64,000 nucleotides of DNA from Luscinia megarhynchos (taxonomy: Eukaryota; Chordata; Aves; Passeriformes; Turdidae): positions 11,151,385-11,215,384 of the forward strand of contig CM067576.1 in the NCBI GenBank assembly GCA_034336665.1. Reading direction: 5' to 3'. The notes under the pieces were generated by a model. It was not told the DNA's origin and did no database searches. It was given only the letters and a program-made list of their open reading frames with translations. Positions 38,416-50,979 of this stretch are shown here, in pieces. Made by a program: the position numbers and the translations under genes. Positions within the stretch are counted from its first letter, which is position 1; the number at the start of each line of letters is the position of its first letter.

Positions 38416-41400
38416 CACTCCTGCCAGGGGGATATGAGTCTCCTCGAAATCAAAGGTGGAGATCACAGCCAGGGTGTGACTGTAATGAAATCACTTTACA
38501 GTTGTGGCACAGAGGTCACACTGGTGGCTGCCACTTCCTCAGGGCTTCCAAACCTCACTGCCGTGCAGGATACAGGATACAGCTGCCAAATGGGCATCAG
38601 ACCAAGTCCCTGCTGGACCCAGAGCTGCTCCTGTCCCTCCGAGGGGTTGGACAGCCCATGGCATTGAGCCTACAGTGACCCATCCTTTAAAGCCTTTGCA
38701 CTTAGTGCTTCCCAGTTTCTAGTTTCCAGTTCCTACAGGTCTCACTTACAGATATAACTGGCTCATGGTGGTCAAGGTGGACAATTTTTCTGGGTCATTT
38801 TTCAGTCGGTGTCCCAGCATCAGTGGGCTCCTGGTCAGGGTAAGGACTGACCTGAAAGGAGACATGCAGGAAAACTGTGACCCTCCCTGTGACCTTTCTG
38901 TGACTGTCCCTGAAACCCATGCTGCCTCCACACTGGCTGCTTGGACCCACCACAAATGGTGCGTTTAAAAAGCAACTTTTTAAAAAGAGCCAAGAAAGAG
39001 GCTTTAATTAGTGATAACCAGAGGAGAAACTCCTCTTCAGGATGGCTCCTTGATTGCCAGAACCCTTCTCCCACTGCTCTGTGAGGAATCCTGCAGTCCT
39101 CATCCTGAACTGGCAATTGCAGGAGTCTCATTAGCACGTGCTAATAGCTGGCAAGTGCTGGAATTACACTCCCTTGCATGGAGCATACAGAACAAGATGC
39201 AAATGGACTTTGTGGGGCCCTGGGGACAGCTCAATGTTTTTACATTGGCTTTTGTTCCAAATTGGCTTCTGAAGTTGAAACCTCCATTGATTTATCCTGC
39301 CAGACTCCAATATCCAAGCAAGCTCTTTTTAAAATGACAACCCAAAATGTTCTATTTGATCTTTCACCTGATGCTGAGGGGTTTCCTTCCCTCTTGGAAG
39401 CCCTGGGTGTCAGGGCCCTGGCTGCAGCCAGCAGTGGGACGCTCACCCCGTGGAGCTGATTTAAGCACATTTCACGAGGTGGTGTCCAACAGGCTTAAAC
39501 ATTATTGCTGCCGTGCTCCAAAACCAAAACAGGGTGAAAATGAGTTTTATGTCAGGAAAATGCCTTTTTGAGAGCATTAATGGCAGGAGTAAATGGCATG
39601 TGGTTTTTTTTCCCCCAGCTTGCAGAATCCAGCTTTTTATGGGACTGAGATTTGTTTTAATTTTATTCACGTGTTGGAGGAACAATGCCAACTTTAAAAC
39701 TGACACATGTACATTTCCTTACCTCGAGTCTGCTTTAACCACAGCATAGTAAGGTAAAAACAGATTAACAGTCCAGGCTACCTGTCTGAACTTGGATAAA
39801 ATTCATATAAAAGAAGATGATTCATATGTGTTTAGAGCTGTTTTCACTTTCAGGTCACAGTTGGGTAATATAGATAGCAGCAGCACTGAAGAAAAGCTTG
39901 CACTGAACTTACTGTTTTTCTGAGTAGGAGAAGCATTTCACTCAAGTGTGGACCCTGCAAATGCTTGCCTTCTACTTTGATCAATAATTAGGGCACAGTA
40001 GAAGTTGCTGATGTTCCATAATTCACTCAGTGCTTCATCCCATATGGGCTCTGACAGGTCAAAAGCTGAAACAGATTAAAAATGAGGTTCAGGCATTTCC
40101 ACTGGAAATAAAATAGCTCTGTCCTGATTCATGTTTTGAGAACACTGCCAGCATTTGACAGATACTTAAATAAGGACACCTATATTGGTGTTGTTTTGAA
40201 TGTATTTGGGGTATTTCAGGTTTTCAGGCCTAGATTGGATCCTCCTGATTCTTTAATATGAATATTAAATATGACAATGGGTTTTAGTAGGTATATCCCA
40301 AGGGATGAGTGGGAGTCTCTGCAGAGTGAGCTAAATTGAAGGTGCTGTTCTGAAAAGATATGACAGATATTTTACTGAATTTGGGCCACAGATGGAGATG
40401 GTCCAGCATCGTGCCAGATGTTGTGTGTCCTCCTTTTGGGAGCAGCTTCCTACCTGGTTTAAACCCTTATTCACATTTTGCTCAGGTAAAGCTCCCCATG
40501 TTCTCCAGGAGCTCAGGCTGTCTTTGTCTCTTTGACAGGGAGATCTGGAGATTTGTTTTGCTCTGACTGCCCAAAACACCTGCTAGACCACTGCAGTCAT
40601 TAAGATGAAAACGAGGTAGCTTTTTTAGGTAGCTTTTCTCACATGTGATATTTCTTTATGTTGCTGTTCCACCCATATGAGCAGGTTCCTACTGCCAGCC
40701 CTTCTGGATATTTGCACCACTGCTTGAAAATGAAGAGAAAATGTTACAGATGGGTTTTTTTCCCATGTCACACTCACACTGTTCCTGTTTTCTATCAGAT
40801 TGGTGCAGAGAAACTCACTAGGAATTGTATTAGTGAAGTAGCTCAGAGATCCCCCAGTCTGTCCCAGCTGTCCACATGTAAAGCTGATGGATCAGGGTTA
40901 GGAGATAATTTTGTTTAGGCTTCTACTAATCTGTGAGAAGAAAACCTTATAGAGGGACATTAAAGTGACATTTAAATCAGTTGAAATTTAAACTGCAGAG
41001 AATTAGTGGCAGTGAACAGAGGGGACAGTGGTTGCCATTGCTGTGTGAAACTGAGGAATGCCCTGGCAGAGAGAGTTATTCCCATGGCTGATGAGTCATG
41101 AAATCCTCTTACTAAAACATTTTTCACATCAAGGTGCTCATGACTCTGTGTCTCCACAGACAAACTCTGGGAGCAGCTGTCAGGTGGCTCCTGTGGCACA
41201 GGTACCTGCAGAGCCACAGGCCACAGGAGCCTGTCCCTGCATTAGTGAGAGCAGAGCAGCTCAAACTCTGGCTCCACAGCCAGAATGAATCCACAGCAGG
41301 GGTACCCATGGACTGCCTAACCTTAATCTGCAGCCAGATTTTCCTCTCTGCTGGTGCACCTGGGTGAAGAGTGCAGCAGTATCCAAAAGGGTCAGGAGTT

Positions 41401-43829
41401 CTTTCTGAGAGCTTCTGCTGGGTGCTGGAGCTCACCCAGTGCAGAGCTCCTGGCTGCAGCTCCACAGGCACAGCTGTGGCTTGCAGCTCTTCCCAAAAGA
41501 CAGAACCAAGTCCAAAATCATCCTTTCTTCTAAGAAACTCTTTTCTCAAAGCTGTGCTGGCGCCTGTATTTCATAGTTCTACATTGGACCAAGATCTACC
41601 TCTGCCTTCTCTCTTCTACAAGCAACTTTTCAGGTCTTTGTTGAATCCTCCTGGAGATTTACTAATAACTGCCAGGGTTTGGGCTGGCTGGTTGTAAAGG
41701 TTTTGTAAAACATGTTGGCAGATATTTCAGTCCTGGTACAGCTGAGATCCTGGAATTTAAACGTGGTCAGCAGGAACATTTATATATTTTCTAAGTCTGC
41801 ACATTTGGATTCTTGCCACTTGTGATTTATGGAACAATTTAGAAAATTTGGATAAAGTTTTATATTTATGCTTCCTTCTTGCCTGTGGAAACTGAAACTT
41901 CATCTTAACTTTGCTGTTTATTCATCTCCACAAATAATCATCACCAATCTGGAGGACAAATGTCATACCATTCATCTTGGTTAGTGAAACATTTTCATTT
42001 TCTACTTTGTGATCGAATTAAAATTGCAGGCTGTAGCCTGCCTGTAAACACCCTAGAACAGAGCTGACATTCATATGCAATGTCATCTAGCATATTCTCC
42101 ATTTTTACCCCATATTTAATTCTTGGTTTCTTTACAAATTGAATTTTAATTCGCAGTTGGAGCAGGATTTTCAGGTGTCCCTTGGGAGAGCAGCTTTGTC
42201 TTCAGCCTGTTCCCACACCTGTTGTGGAGCAATGTGGGTTTATTGGGTGAGAGGCTTCTTGTTTTCCTGGAGGATGGTCCCTTTCTGCCTGCAGTCTCCA
42301 AGCTGTGGCAGGGCTGTGTTGGTCACCACCCTGACAGGCAGAAATGACCCTTCTGGTGGGTGGCCTCAGGAACCTGCCTCCTGTGCTGAGGTGAAGTGTC
42401 CTTGTGAGCAGAGGGGTAAATGTTCCACTTCAAGCTCTTCTGGGAGAGTCTAGATCTGAGTTCTAGCTTCTCTGTCCACCTCACTTTTTCAGCAGTGGCT
42501 TCCTACCTGCTGTGACTGCAATACAAAAATGATATGTGAAAGATTACTTCTTTATTTCATGTAAATTTCTGCTTCCTCTTCCAGCTCTCACTCATCTGAC
42601 CCCCAAACCAATATTTAGCAATATTTTAAATTCCACAGACATTCTGCAGCTTCCATTCAGTGACAGGGTAACTGCTGACCACTGAATTGCAGGGTGCTGC
42701 CTGTGCTCTGGTGTGGCTGGGTAATTACAGGGTGTTTGTGGTTTGGCATGGCAGGGTTATCCCTCTCCCCAGGACACAGCACAGGTTACCCTTGGGATCT
42801 CCTAAAGCTAATTGCATGCTCATCCACAGCAGATTTTGAATACTCTGTTGTTATGTGTTCAGACTCTTGATGCCAAACAAATTTTATTGCTGCAGTACTG
42901 GAGAAGGTGAATGGCTGTGGAGTTTGTGGAACATTTACAAACTTTCTGTTCTTGGAGGACCCACGTGCCACCCAGCTCTCAGCACAGGCACAGTGTCCTC
43001 TGTCCCCATCGTGACCCCTGTCTTGCATTGCTCCCTGTCCACCCTGGGAAAAACCTGAATCAGAGTCCTGCAAGTGCTGCTCCTGTCAATACAATTGATC
43101 TGCAACAAAATTATCATCAATTTATTATCTTGCTAGTCCTCAGATGTCAGTTCTCCACTTTGTTTCTTGCCTTGGAGCATGCTCTGTGTCCCAGAGAATG
43201 TATTTTGAGGGAATAATGTGCAGTAACTAAACACCTTATCAATGTTCTTGAGCACTCTGAAGGCCAAGTGAGCACAGCTACAGTTTTCACAGCTGTTTGC
43301 TAAGGCTTTTATCCTTTTTAATCATCCTATAAATCTACAGTTCAGTGAGAGTCATCTTGCTTGAGGTGTTACCCCTACAGGAATACTTTAAATTAAATGT
43401 TTTTTGTCTGTTCATTTTTTAAAATAACTACAATACATCATAGTCACCAAGTCACTGCAGATGAAGTTAGTGCAGGACTTTGTCTTTTGTCTGATGCTGA
43501 GAAAAAGCATTTTCAGAAAGATTCAGGAGGCACATTTGGAAGGAGATTTTCCAAAAAACCCCCCTCATGTCCCCAGTTCAGTTTGCTTGGGGAGTGCCAC
43601 AGCAGTTCAGGGGTGCCCCTTGCCCTGACCAGGGAGGATGTGCAGACAGAAGGATGATGATGATGAAGGTTATGAGAAAAGTGATGTGCTCATTTCCTCA
43701 GCCTGCAGCTGCCAGCTCAGGGCTGTCTCACTCCAGTTTATTTGTGTGGTAGCCTCTGGATAAATTGCTTCCAATGGAGCTTGTCTTGTTGAAACTGGAC
43801 AGAATAAGAAATATGGAGAGATTTAGAGG

Positions 43830-43965
43830 GCTTGGGGTGACAGAACAAGGGGGAATGACTTCAAACTGACAGAGAGCAGGTTTAGATTGGATATTAGCAA
43901 GGAACTCTTCCCTGTGATGGTAATGAGACACTGGCACAGGTTTCCCAGCCAGCAGCAGTTCTGAT
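43830..43965 (+). mobile_element. CR1 LINE fragment
   Basis: Contains 'gacagaacaaggg', 'ggaatgacttcaaactgaca', 'aggtttagattggatattag', 'aaggaactcttccctgtgat' and 'acactggcacaggtttccca' in order. These are plus-strand landmarks of the CR1 reverse-transcriptase ORF end, where the usual text is close to 'ggcactggaacaggttgccc'. It lacks the terminal octamers, so it is a truncated internal fragment. Boundaries are approximate. Confidence 0.8.
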
Positions 43966-45331
43966 AGGAGAGGGACAGTGGGAAGGCTTGAGCTCCTCAG
44001 GTCGTGCCCACCACCTCTGTTCTCACAGGCGTCAATGAGTTTGCAGACATCATGAGAATGTTTCGAATTGCATCCATTTGTAGCTGCAGATGTTGCAGAA
44101 AACCCTGGAACAAGGGGAAAAGTGTGTATGCAGATGAACCAACAGCTTAGATTTAAATTTATGGATGAAATTTGAGGTGTCTCTACATGTATTTGTCAGT
44201 GTCAGGGGAAACAGGTGTGTGCAATGGTAGGAAGACTTAGGAATAGGTCAGGGCTGGATGTGATAACCAGGTGGTTTAGGATGAATATGTTCTGCCCAAT
44301 TCTCTGCTGCCCACCACATGATGTCCATGTCACTGCCACCTGTGCAAAATTACTGTGAAATGCTGTGTAGAATTTGCTGTTCCTTTTACACAAATGTGAG
44401 AAGTGAAGCAGAGAGCAGCCAGGTTTTGTGGTCTTTAAATTATACAAAGTCTCCAAAAACCCCACCTTCCCCCTACAAACCCCCCCAAACATCAGCACTG
44501 GTTTGAAGAGAAGAACCTGCTTTAGAACTCGTGTTTCCATGTTCTGTAACAATTAGTGCTAATTCCCCCCCCCGCCTAAATTTTGCACAGCACTGCAAAA
44601 GAAAGACAATATTTCTGTGCAGCAAAAAGCAGTTCCTATGGAAAATATATAAGTAAATAAATCTGGACATCTCCAAGCTACAAATAATCTTGTGTGTATG
44701 GTGATTGGGAGCAGCAGAGCTCACTTTTGTGTACGGTGGTAAGTATGGAGAACTTTCATGTTTATGTAAGAAAAGCTGCTTTTAGGTGAGGTCTGTACTA
44801 AATTACTAAAATTCAGGATACCTGTTTTGCACTGTTGAATCATTGGATAAACTCCTGTGCTTAGCACTGTCTCTGCAAGGTGAGCTGCAATCTTACTTGT
44901 GCTGAATATGAATCTGAAAGCACATGCTCTGATTTGGGCTTTTTGCAGCACACTAGAGCAATGCAGAGCCAGGGCAGGATGCAGTTTGGAAGGCACAGGC
45001 TGCAGGGCAGCTCTCAGTGCAGTCTGCACTTCAGACCCTTGTGGTGCCCGTGGTGCAGGCAGGGCAGGGGTGGAGGGGCTGTGTGCCAGGGCTGCTGTGC
45101 CCCTGGGCCAGGGCTGGGGCTGGGGGCAAGCCCCAGGCCAGCAGGAGCCCCACAGCCCTGTGCCCTGTGCCCAGCACTCCTCTCTGGAGCACAGCCCCAG
45201 GCACACCAGGGCGTGGGCACCAGCTAGATGTGCCCTGTGCAAGGAGGATGAATGGTTTTTACCAGGCTCATGCAGTCTCTATGTGTTTTGACCTGTCAGG
45301 AGTTGTTTCAGAACAAGTGTACCTTTCCTAT

Positions 45332-45360
45332 TTCTTTTTTTCTTTTTTTTTTTTTTCCCC
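45332..45360 (+). repeat. T-rich tract
   Basis: Nearly pure T with two C interruptions, then CCCC and 'tgcctaaacag'. It could be simple low-complexity DNA or an unusually strong polypyrimidine tract for the candidate 15-nt exon that follows. Confidence 0.8.
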
Positions 45361-45671
45361 TGCCTAAACAGTGAATTCCATATCAGGTACTAACAAACAT
45401 GGCTCATCTCAAAAGAATTCATAATTAACTGAAAGAATTCATAATTAACTTCCACTGCAATTTGTTTGGGTCTTTCTTTGCATAACATGTGAGCTGTGGT
45501 GGGGGTTTGAAATGCTCTGAAGCATACAGTGTCTCTGTGTGAGTGCTGCTGAGCCTACCAAAAGCTAACCTGCTGTAACTGCACAGTGTGTGTGTTTGTA
45601 TTTTAGAGTTCTCTGACAGACCTGTTTTTCTTTTTCTCTTTCTCTTCCTTGTCTTCTTTCTGCATTGGCAG

Positions 45672-45695
45672 AGCATCTTGGATTTGAATTAAAGG
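45672..45695 (+). CDS. NRG2: NRG2 24-nt microexon (HLGFELKE)
   Basis: A 24-nt exon between 'cattggcag' (ends 45671) and donor GTATGG (45696). It enters and leaves in phase 1. In the standard frame it gives K-HLGFELK-E when followed by the transmembrane exon, the juxtamembrane insert known in beta-type NRG2. Because 24 is a multiple of three it can be included or skipped after alpha or beta without a frameshift. In the alternative frame produced by alpha-plus-beta splicing it reads SILDLN followed by TAA and so acts as a terminal exon. Confidence 0.93.
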
Positions 45696-46559
45696 GTATG
45701 GAACAACCATTCATTTATTAATCAGAAGCCATTAAGAGCTTCCAACATTATATTTATGGCTTTAATGGGATGATTAAAAAATCAGCTGTTTCGTTCTCTT
45801 CCCTGGCACCAAGATAGATGTTTGGATTGAAAAAACAAAATAAAACAAAAAAACAAAACAACAACCAAAGCAAAGCAAATCACAAATTCTAAACGTAAAC
45901 CTGGAAAAATGCACGTGTATTTTTAGCAGCACTTTTTTCTTTGCTCAAAGCAGCAGTGTGGTGTGTGTGGCATGACTGGGATGTCACAATTGCCATACAT
46001 CTCCATTCAGCATGCTTTTGTGTATTTAACTGAAAACCTGGAGTCCTGTGTCCATCCAAAAGGTTGCCAGCAGGCACTGCTTGGGAATGGGCAGGCATTC
46101 CAGGAATGGGAAGACAAGTTCTAGAAATATCAGGGCTGTTGTAGAAATTGCCATCCCAGGCACACTCACCTCCAGCAGATCCTGCAAAGGGTCAGGATGA
46201 GCTTTGCCATTCCTCCTCCTGAAATTTAGCAGCTCATTTTGGTTCCTGAGGAGGATGAAACTGTTCCAAGGAAGATGGCACGAGACAAGTTAGTCTAGAA
46301 AACTATCCCAGGGCAGTCAGTGGTTACCCATAATAGTGGAGGGTGTAATTCTGAGCACCCCAGTGGCACGCTTGGGAAAACACTGCAGTAAGTTAAATAT
46401 AAAATATCCCCTTTGGGCATTTACCTGCTCCTGCCCAGTTGCTCATAATCATGTTATTTTCTTTCCATTCTCCTCAGTCTGGTTTTAGATATATATCAAG
46501 TAATCCCTTGAATAAGCTTGGGAAATCAAATCCTGGAGGCCAGTTTTCCCTGGAGTGCA

Positions 46560-46716
46560 CAGCCAAGAGCAGGGAGGGCTGGTCAGGAAGGAGCAGAGGG
46601 ATTGGGCAGCCTGGGATGGTGGAAGGTGACTCTGCCTATGGCAGGGGGGATGGAAATATGAGCTTTAAGGTCCCTTCCACCCCAAACCATTCAAGGATTC
46701 TGTGATGATTCTATGG
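46560..46716 (+). mobile_element. CR1 LINE 3' fragment
   Basis: Reads 'ggattgggcagcctgggatg', 'gtggaaggtgactctgccta', 'tggcaggggggatggaa', 'ttaaggtcccttccacccc' and 'aaaccattcaaggattctgt', ending 'gatgattctatgg'. This is the plus-strand 3' end of the same CR1 subfamily as the copy at 451-645 (complement of 'CCTGCCATGGGCAGGG'). The left boundary is approximate. Confidence 0.9.
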
Positions 46717-47758
46717 CTGACCACTTAACTTAAAAGCATTGGCCTGGCAGTGTCAACCAGAGCAGGTCTTCACATGAAGATGCTTTAGTTCCCTTTGCTG
46801 GAGGTATGGGGACACCAGTCTTTCAGCTGTGGATCCTAAATTGCCTCCTGAGGTCCCTGAGGTGGAGGGGCATTCACTAACTGAAGCTGCAGAAATGTAT
46901 CTCCTCTAGTTTTTGCATACCTGATCCCCCAGGACTGGTGTGCATCCCCTGATGCAGAAAACATGTGAATTTTAATAGATGTGTTTATTTATAAAATTCA
47001 TTTAAATTTTAATAGGGTGCTTCAGAGAAAGTGGTGCTGCTAATGCAAATACACTTGAGCAAACTTTAAAATTGAGGATTTTTGACATCCCTTTTTTGTT
47101 GACCTTTTGTCCTTTTCCTCACCCATTCTCAATGTCATCACAGCACACATCCTGTTCCCAGTCTGCAATGTCTCTCCTCTGTCATTTGTCTGTCCCTGTC
47201 ATGTGTTGCTGTGACACCATGGCTGGACTGTGGCTCTGTGTGGCACCACATGGTTTGTTCATAGTGTTTGCTGCTGTAAAAGTGATGCTGCTGCTGAGGA
47301 TTTGGTGTTTGTAGAGCGTAGAGACACAAATGGACCAGTCTGCTCTGGGATTTTCCTGTTCAAATGCAGATTGCAGCGTGCACTCTCTTATTTCCTTTCT
47401 GTTGCTGCTGTTGTTGAGGTAGTTTTGTGCAATGTGAAGATGTTACTGAGCATCAGCTTTAATGAGATGGTGGGAGCCAAGCTAAATTACTATCAGCAGA
47501 TCATTCAATTTTTAGTTTGCAGCAGTGATGCACGTCCTCACACTTCACTGCTCCGTGTAGCAGAGCTGTCAGCTCGAGACAGAGAGGCCAGATCTGCATT
47601 TCTGATGAACTGAAACATCCCCATGCAGTTCAGGTGGAGGTTCAGGACAGTCACCACACCACAGTCAGGGTTCCATACTGACATGATCACCAGAACAAAG
47701 GCTGGCATTTGAGCCTTGGCCAAAGAATTTTGTCCTGTTATAGGTAAAAAACCTCAGC

Positions 47759-47855
47759 CAAACAAACAAACAAAAACCCCCAAACAAACAATAACAACAA
47801 CAACAACAAAACACACACACACACAAAAAAACCAACAAACAAAAAAAACCCAATC
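47759..47855 (+). repeat. (AAAC)n / (AAC)n / (AC)n simple repeat
   Basis: Successive AAAC, AAC and AC tandem stretches followed by further A/C-rich sequence. The minus strand is T/G-rich and gives a spurious FCCCCCYCLFGG-like open frame. Confidence 0.95.
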
Positions 47856-49873
47856 ACCCCCCTCCCTAGTTTTAATGTCTTTGCTCTTTCTTCCTCCACA
47901 TTCAAAGGGAATGATTTATGCTTAGGGAAGAAAAGGCTTTTGCAGCAAAAAGCATTGCTGTTGAAAAATTTTTGGAAAATTGGCTTGATGGATGAGTCCA
48001 TGCTGAAAACTGGACCTTCTAGCTTTTTCTTTTTGTTGTTGGTAAAGTAGTTCTTGCTGGGTAGCAGAAAAATTCTTGCCCAGTGCCATCCATAACCAGG
48101 ATGTGATCCCAGCTGTTTTTTCCTAATTCATATAAAATCTCTGCAACTCCTGTCGAAGGAGAGCTGTACAGCTGTAATCCAGGTCCCAAAGATGTGCAAG
48201 AGCAAGAAAACCTGTCTGCCATGGTTGTTGGAATAAGACACCCATATGAAACATGTCACTGAAGGAGTTTCACTCCAGAGTGGGCTCTTCTTCCATTCCA
48301 GCTCCACCTGGTTCCTTGTAGGGGAAAAAAAAAGCCAAAAACACAAGGAGGCTTTGTTTATTATATTTTGCATCTTCATGCCAGGGTTGTCTTTCTTGCC
48401 AGCCCTTGTTTACTAAACCTTTCTCCATTTCCATTTTGAGAGTTTAGAAAGAGATATCCAGTTTTCCTAGCAGCTTTTTTTTTCTTTCTCCAAAAATGCG
48501 TTTTTCAACTTAGAAAGGCAAGCTGAAATTGTTGTCTATTCCAGTTGTCTGGAATATTTCATTGCTTCCCACTCACTTTTTTTTGCTAAAGTCTAGTCCC
48601 AGGGGTTTGTGGGACCTCACCTGTTTCCCTTCTAGTTTTGTATTTGAGTGTTTGGTGGCACAGGAGGTATCACGTGGTCTGTTCAAGGTATTTTGAGTGG
48701 TGTGGTGGAGCACACTTCGCATGGCATGAATTTTATTGCCTAATCTAGATGGAAAAATAAATTCAATAAATACTAAAGAAGGCACAAACCCCTATAACTT
48801 TAACACTAACACATAGTGTGGGGGCATGAGCACTTTGTTCATAGCTGCTGAACTGAAACACTCATGCAGCTCTGCACTGAATCCTTCTCTCAGTCATTCA
48901 GCTGGAGAACCAAATTGCCTCTTGGTGGAGGTTGCTGGATGTCACATCAGCTCTGGTGTAGCCACAGAGGAAGAAGTGTCCTTGCCATGCTGTTTCTGCC
49001 CAGGTGCAGTGCAAACAAGACCCAGGCATTTCCTGGGAGCTTTGGTTGGTGGGAATCAAACACCTCACTTCCAGCACGGTCTGGGTTTTGATGCAAATGA
49101 CTGGCTCTTCTGGTTTGAAAGGCAGCCCGTGACACTTGGTGGTATTTGAGAGAGGCAGCAGCAAGCTGCTTGCATTTGGTGTGTGTCTCTGATCTACCTG
49201 ATGCCATGGCATGAATCCTAGGGTTTCATGAAAAATCCATAGCTGGTTCCTGTACTTCAATCACTCCACTCCCTTTTCTTTGCCTGACACACTATCACTT
49301 CTCCATCCTCATGCTGCTTTTTGACTGTTCCAGGATGTCCCTTTCAGCACCTACATGCTTTGGGGCTTGTTGCTGGGTGGTTTCTCCCACACCACCCTCC
49401 TCCAGGACATGCAGGTGCTGGCAGAGGCATCCTGAGCCGGGCAGAGCAGAGCCTGGGATCAGGGATACAGGGCGTGTGTGCTCTGGGAGAGTGGGGATGC
49501 TCCAGTGCTAGGTGATCTAGGCACCAGAAAGGCAGCATCTACTGGAAGGGAGAGGAGAGTTGTGAAGCTTTTTATTAGTCACTGTGGGAAAAGAAGGGAA
49601 GGTGCAGAAAAGAAGGGTGAGTGCAGAAGGGGTGAGCCACCGAGGGAGAGAGGGCAAAGGTGCAGGGAGACAAAAAGAGTCATTAGAGGGGTGAGGAGTG
49701 TTGGGGCAGCTGGGCTCAGTGTGAGGCAGCCATTAGGCAGGCAGTGCACTGTAGGAGGTCTGCCCGAGCCCTGTCCTCTGTCTCACCCCCATGCAGTGCT
49801 GGCTCCTGTGCAGCCAGACACAGCCCTGCTGCTGGGGCCCAGCAGTAACTGGTTCCTTCCTCTCCATTTGCAG

Positions 49874-49976
49874 AAGCAGAGGAGCTCTACCAGAAGAGGG
49901 TTTTAACCATCACGGGAATCTGTGTTGCCTTGCTTGTGGTGGGCATCGTCTGTGTGGTAGCTTACTGTAAAACCAA
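49874..49976 (+). CDS. NRG2: NRG2 exon: stalk and transmembrane helix
   Basis: A 103-nt exon between 'tttgcag' and donor GTGAGT (49977). Two bases complete a codon, 33 codons follow, then two bases. It encodes AEELYQKRV, then the hydrophobic helix LTITGICVALLVVGIVCVVA and YCKTK. The helix is about 22 residues and is followed at once by basic residues, the stop-transfer pattern of a type I membrane protein. In neuregulins the juxtamembrane stalk just before this exon is the site of metalloprotease shedding. The exon is shared by the alpha and beta membrane forms. If reached from alpha-plus-beta without the microexon it is read out of frame and stops near the exon start (at 49904-49906). Confidence 0.97.
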
Positions 49977-50855
49977 GTGAGTATGGGGGGCTGACAGGCA
50001 AGAACTGGCCACAGGTTAGTGAGTGGCAGTGTTCACGCTCCACACTTCCATGCTGTTCACCCAAATGCTATTTTTGGGAGATAATGTGCTGTAGTACTCC
50101 CAGGAAGCTCTCCTGCAGGAGGCCAGTGAAGCTGTCTACCAGACTGTGTCTGAATAGGATGTTTTCCTAGCACCATTTGCTCGTTCCCTGGAACAGCATC
50201 ATTTTGCCCAGCCAGGTGATGCTGTGTTACAGAGAAAAGCTGGTCCCCAAGGCAGCAGCTCAGCTTCTGCCAGGAGAAGCACACTGGGCTGTTGTGCAGG
50301 AGCTGTGGGCTCAGCTATGCACATTGCAGGGACTTTCAGAGCAATCCTAATGGAACAGGAGACTTGGGAACCTCTTTTATAGTCAGCCTTCCCTGCCTGG
50401 ACAGCACTTTTCTCCCTACTCAGCCTGCACCTCGGTTGAGGGTGCCCCTGGGACTCAGTGGGTCTTGTGGAGCACGTGTCCCACCATGGCTTTGCCCCTT
50501 GGCCCTTCATGCAGGACGGGTCAAGTGCTCTGTCACCAAGGCCAAGTCAGGACTCCCTTCCCCTTTTCCTTCTCCCCACTTTTCTCCTCCACTGCCAGCT
50601 GGCTCTGCTACATTGTGATGGGCCTTGTCTTGGAAATGGGACCCTGGACCCAGTTTCCCAAATTGTCCATGAGAAGAAAAGTTGACCTTTTGTTTGGAAA
50701 AGCAGTAGGAGGCCTTAAGTGTCTAATGCCTCATTTCGTGTTGTTTGCAACTTTCTGCAAACACCACTGGAACATTCACATGTCCAAGACTTGCCTTCTC
50801 TTTAATCTCTGGGGGCAGACAGAAGTGTTCCTAACAGATTTTTTCTGTTTTGAAG
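49977..50855 (+). other. NRG2: Intron after transmembrane exon (0.9 kb)
   Basis: Unique sequence from GTGAGT to 'ttttctgttttgaag'. No repeats or other genes seen. Confidence 0.8.
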
Positions 50856-50979
50856 GAAACAAAGAAAACAAATGCATAACCACTTGCGGCAGAACATGTG
50901 TCCTGCTCATCAGAACCGGAGCCTTGCGAACGGGCCAAGCCATCCACGTTTGGATCCTGAGGAAATCCAGATGGCTGAT
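50856..50979 (+). CDS. NRG2: NRG2 exon: juxtamembrane cytoplasmic tail
   Basis: A 124-nt exon between GAAG (AG 50854-50855) and donor GTAAGA (50980). One base completes a lysine codon and 41 codons end in phase 0. It encodes KQRKQMHNHLRQNMCPAHQN, RSLANGPSHPRLDPEEIQ and MAD. Together with YCKTK it makes the basic cluster KTKKQRKQ just inside the membrane, which in NRG1 works as a nuclear-localisation-type signal of the released intracellular domain. The stretch is nearly identical to mammalian NRG2. Confidence 0.96.

Larger units (their letters stand above)
37719..45671 (+). other. NRG2: Intron between beta exon and 24-nt microexon (8 kb)
   Basis: Contains a diverged tandem array at 38060-38415, a CR1 fragment near 43830-43965, a C-run (44566-44574), a T-rich tract at 45332-45360 followed by a possible 15-nt exon (45372-45386), and a direct repeat of 'gaattcataattaact' at 45415-45450. 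The first 59 nt after the beta exon stay open to a TAA at 37775-37777. The long AT-rich part 39700-42140 shows no recognisable element. Confidence 0.7.
45696..49873 (+). other. NRG2: Intron between microexon and transmembrane exon (4.2 kb)
   Basis: Contains A-rich low-complexity DNA near 45828-45885, a CR1 3' fragment at 46560-46716 and an A/C-rich simple repeat at 47759-47855. The rest is unique with no exon signature that I can support. It ends 'ttcctctccatttgcag'. Confidence 0.75.

Noticed and set aside
38019..38678. Open frames of 219 codons (plus) and 213 codons (minus)
   Set aside because: Both derive from the diverged tandem array at 38060-38415.
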